The notes under the pieces were generated by a model, which was not told the DNA's origin, made no database searches, and worked only from the letters and a program-made list of their open reading frames with translations. This document shows, piece after piece, positions 62,760-64,000 of a stretch of 64,000 nt of DNA (its first letter is position 1; every line of letters starts with the position of its first letter). The stretch is taken from contig NZ_KE383992.1 in the NCBI RefSeq assembly GCF_000423225.1, positions 64,971 to 128,970 on the forward strand, written 5' to 3'. Source of the DNA: Kaistia adipata DSM 17808. GTDB taxonomy: Bacteria; Pseudomonadota; Alphaproteobacteria; Rhizobiales; Kaistiaceae. Position numbers and translations under genes: made by a program.

Positions 62760-63590
62760 TCAGGCGATCGTCTCGGTCGAGGCGCCGACGCGTTCGAGCA
62801 GCGCGATCAGGCCCGCCTTCATCTGCGGCGCGCCGCCGGCGATGCGGTTACCCCTAAGCATGCCCTCGCCGGCGAGGAAATCGTTGTGCCAGCCGCCGGC
62901 CTCCCGGATCAGGCAGAGGCCCGCCAGGCAATCCCACGAATTGATGTGCTGCTCGTAATAGCCGACGAGCCGGCCGCAGGCGACATAGGCGAGCATCAGC
63001 GCGCCGGAGCCGTTGCGGTAGAACATGCCGCCGGCGTCGAGCAGCGCCGTGACGAAGCGGCCGACATCGGCGGGCGGGATGCGGTGGTTGCTGCCGAAGC
63101 CGAGCAGCCCGTCCTCGATCGAGCGGCTCGGAGCGACCTCGATCGGCGCGTCGTTCAGGAAAGCACCCATGTCCTTGGCGGCCGAGAAGAACTCGTTGCT
63201 GACCGGTGCATAGATGACGCCGATCTCGGCCTCGCCGTCGACGGCGACGGCGATCGAGACGCACCAGTGCGACAGGCCGTTCAGGAACGGGCTGGTGCCG
63301 TCGATCGGATCGACCACCCAGAGCACGCCGGACGAGCCCTCCGCCAGACCGTCTTCCTCGCCGAGCACGCCGTCGTCCGGAAAGGCGGCCGCGATGCGGG
63401 CGCGGATCAGCACCTCGACCTCGCGGTCGGCGATGCTGACGACGTCCTGGCCACCCTGCTTGAATTCGACGGCGAGGGTGGCGAGCCGCTCGAAATAGCC
63501 GAGCGCCAGCGCGCCGGCTTCGCGCGCGACCTCCCTGGCGAGGGCGAGGCGGGCGGCGCGTTGTTCCGGGGAGAGAGCCAATTTCATCAT
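62760..63590 (-). CDS. Inositol monophosphatase-family phosphatase
   Basis: A 276-residue magnesium-dependent phosphatase (IMPase/CysQ/HisN superfamily). Metal ligands are in QDVVSIADREVEVLIRARI, VLGEEDG (Glu-Glu) and VVDPIDGTSPFLNGLSHWCV; the C-terminal Asp is in HINSWDCLAGLCLIREAGG. Two adjacent ATGs (63590, 63587) are possible starts; the frame further upstream begins without conserved sequence. The substrate may be inositol phosphate, histidinol phosphate or another small phosphate ester. It is convergent with the AceE-like gene and separated from the sensor kinase behind it by 104 bases. Confidence 0.88.
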   Translation of the reverse strand: MMKLALSPEQRAARLALAREVAREAGALALGYFERLATLAVEFKQGGQDVVSIADREVEVLIRARIAAAFPDDGVLGEEDGLAEGSSGVLWVVDPIDGTSPFLNGLSHWCVSIAVAVDGEAEIGVIYAPVSNEFFSAAKDMGAFLNDAPIEVAPSRSIEDGLLGFGSNHRIPPADVGRFVTALLDAGGMFYRNGSGALMLAYVACGRLVGYYEQHINSWDCLAGLCLIREAGGWHNDFLAGEGMLRGNRIAGGAPQMKAGLIALLERVGASTETIA

Positions 63591-63694
63591 CCATGCAGGC
63601 GTGGGTTCCGCCGGGAACCTAGCACGGCCGGATGAAGACCCGACAACAGCCAATATTGAGCGCGCCGGCCCCCTTGCCCCGGAGGCCCCGCCGG

Positions 63695-64000
63695 TCAGGC
63701 CGCGGCCGCCAGCGGCAGGCTGATCTCCTGCACCAGCCCGCCGGTGGCGCCGTTGCGCATGACGATGCCGCCGCCGAATCGCTCAACGATCTCCTTGGAA
63801 ATGGCCAGGCCGAGGCCGGCGCCGGGCACCGACTGCCGCCTGGCCGGATCGACGCGGAAGAACGGCTCGAAGGCGCGCTCAATCAGCCCCTCCGGAATGC
63901 CGGGCCCCTGGTCGGTGATGCGGAGCACCGCCATGCCGCCCTCGCGGTTGAGCGTGACGACGCCGCCACCGCCATGGGTGGCCGCGTTGATCATCAGATT
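63695..64000 (-). CDS. Sensor histidine kinase, C-terminal ATPase domain, 5' truncated by window
   Basis: The last 101 residues or so of a histidine kinase are present; the gene continues beyond the window end. The N box (NLMINAATHGG), G1 box (ITDQGPGIPEG), F box (AFEPFFRVDPARRQ) and G2 box (GAGLGLAISKEIVERFGG) of the HATPase domain are in order. FRVDPARRQSVPGAGLGLAI is typical of EnvZ/OmpR-type kinases. The partner response regulator would lie outside the window. Confidence 0.9.
   Translation of the reverse strand, partial: NLMINAATHGGGGVVTLNREGGMAVLRITDQGPGIPEGLIERAFEPFFRVDPARRQSVPGAGLGLAISKEIVERFGGGIVMRNGATGGLVQEISLPLAAAA

Overview
The window is high-GC DNA with dense, overlapping operons. 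It fits an alphaproteobacterium, most likely a member of the Rhizobiales (Hyphomicrobiales). The support is the number of ABC importers for sugars, the ExoY-type sugar transferase, the AcrAB-type pump with an AcrR-type repressor, a TamAB pair, and many short-chain dehydrogenases. Species-level placement is not possible by eye. I saw no rRNA, tRNA, CRISPR array, transposase, phage gene or replication origin.

Layout. Positions 1-1.4 kb hold the edge of a polysaccharide locus: a glycosyltransferase C-terminus, an ExoY-like initiating transferase and a small membrane protein. Positions 1.7-6.8 kb hold a TetR/AcrR repressor divergent from an RND efflux adaptor and pump, with an AcrR-like operator between them. 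Positions 6.9-8.4 kb hold an unusual two-domain glycosyltransferase. Positions 8.5-17.3 kb look like a LacI-controlled system for a 6-deoxyhexose such as L-fucose or L-rhamnose: aldo-keto reductase, SDR, RhaS-like binding protein, two permeases, ATPase and lactonase. A 17-base operator occurs once at each end of it. Positions 17.6-21.3 kb hold a GMC oxidoreductase convergent with a BCCT betaine/choline-type carrier. Positions 21.5-27.2 kb hold a complete nucleoside ABC importer (BMP type) with a nucleoside hydrolase.

Positions 27.3-36.2 kb hold an SDR, then a CUT1 importer without its own ATPase, a cytoplasmic GH38 alpha-mannosidase and a ROK regulator. Positions 36.1-44.8 kb hold a second ROK regulator (convergent), a complete CUT1 importer of the glucose/mannose type, a sugar 1-dehydrogenase of the XylB type, a TIM-barrel isomerase and another SDR. 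Positions 45.1-51.4 kb hold tamB and tamA. Positions 51.5-53.2 kb hold a flavoprotein disulfide reductase homologue and a small GNAT protein.

Positions 53.5-62.4 kb are the most unusual operon: a FadR-type regulator, a Cys/Met-metabolism PLP enzyme, a complete CUT1 importer, and a shortened AceE-like (homodimeric pyruvate dehydrogenase E1) protein. The gene set recalls the MdeA/MdeB pairing of methionine degradation but is joined to a carbohydrate-type importer. The window ends with an inositol-monophosphatase-family gene and the ATPase domain of a sensor kinase cut by the window edge.

Two families of palindromic intergenic repeats are present. One 127-bp element occurs twice, and its hairpins differ by compensatory changes. 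One copy sits in the middle of a long inverted repeat, which looks like nesting.
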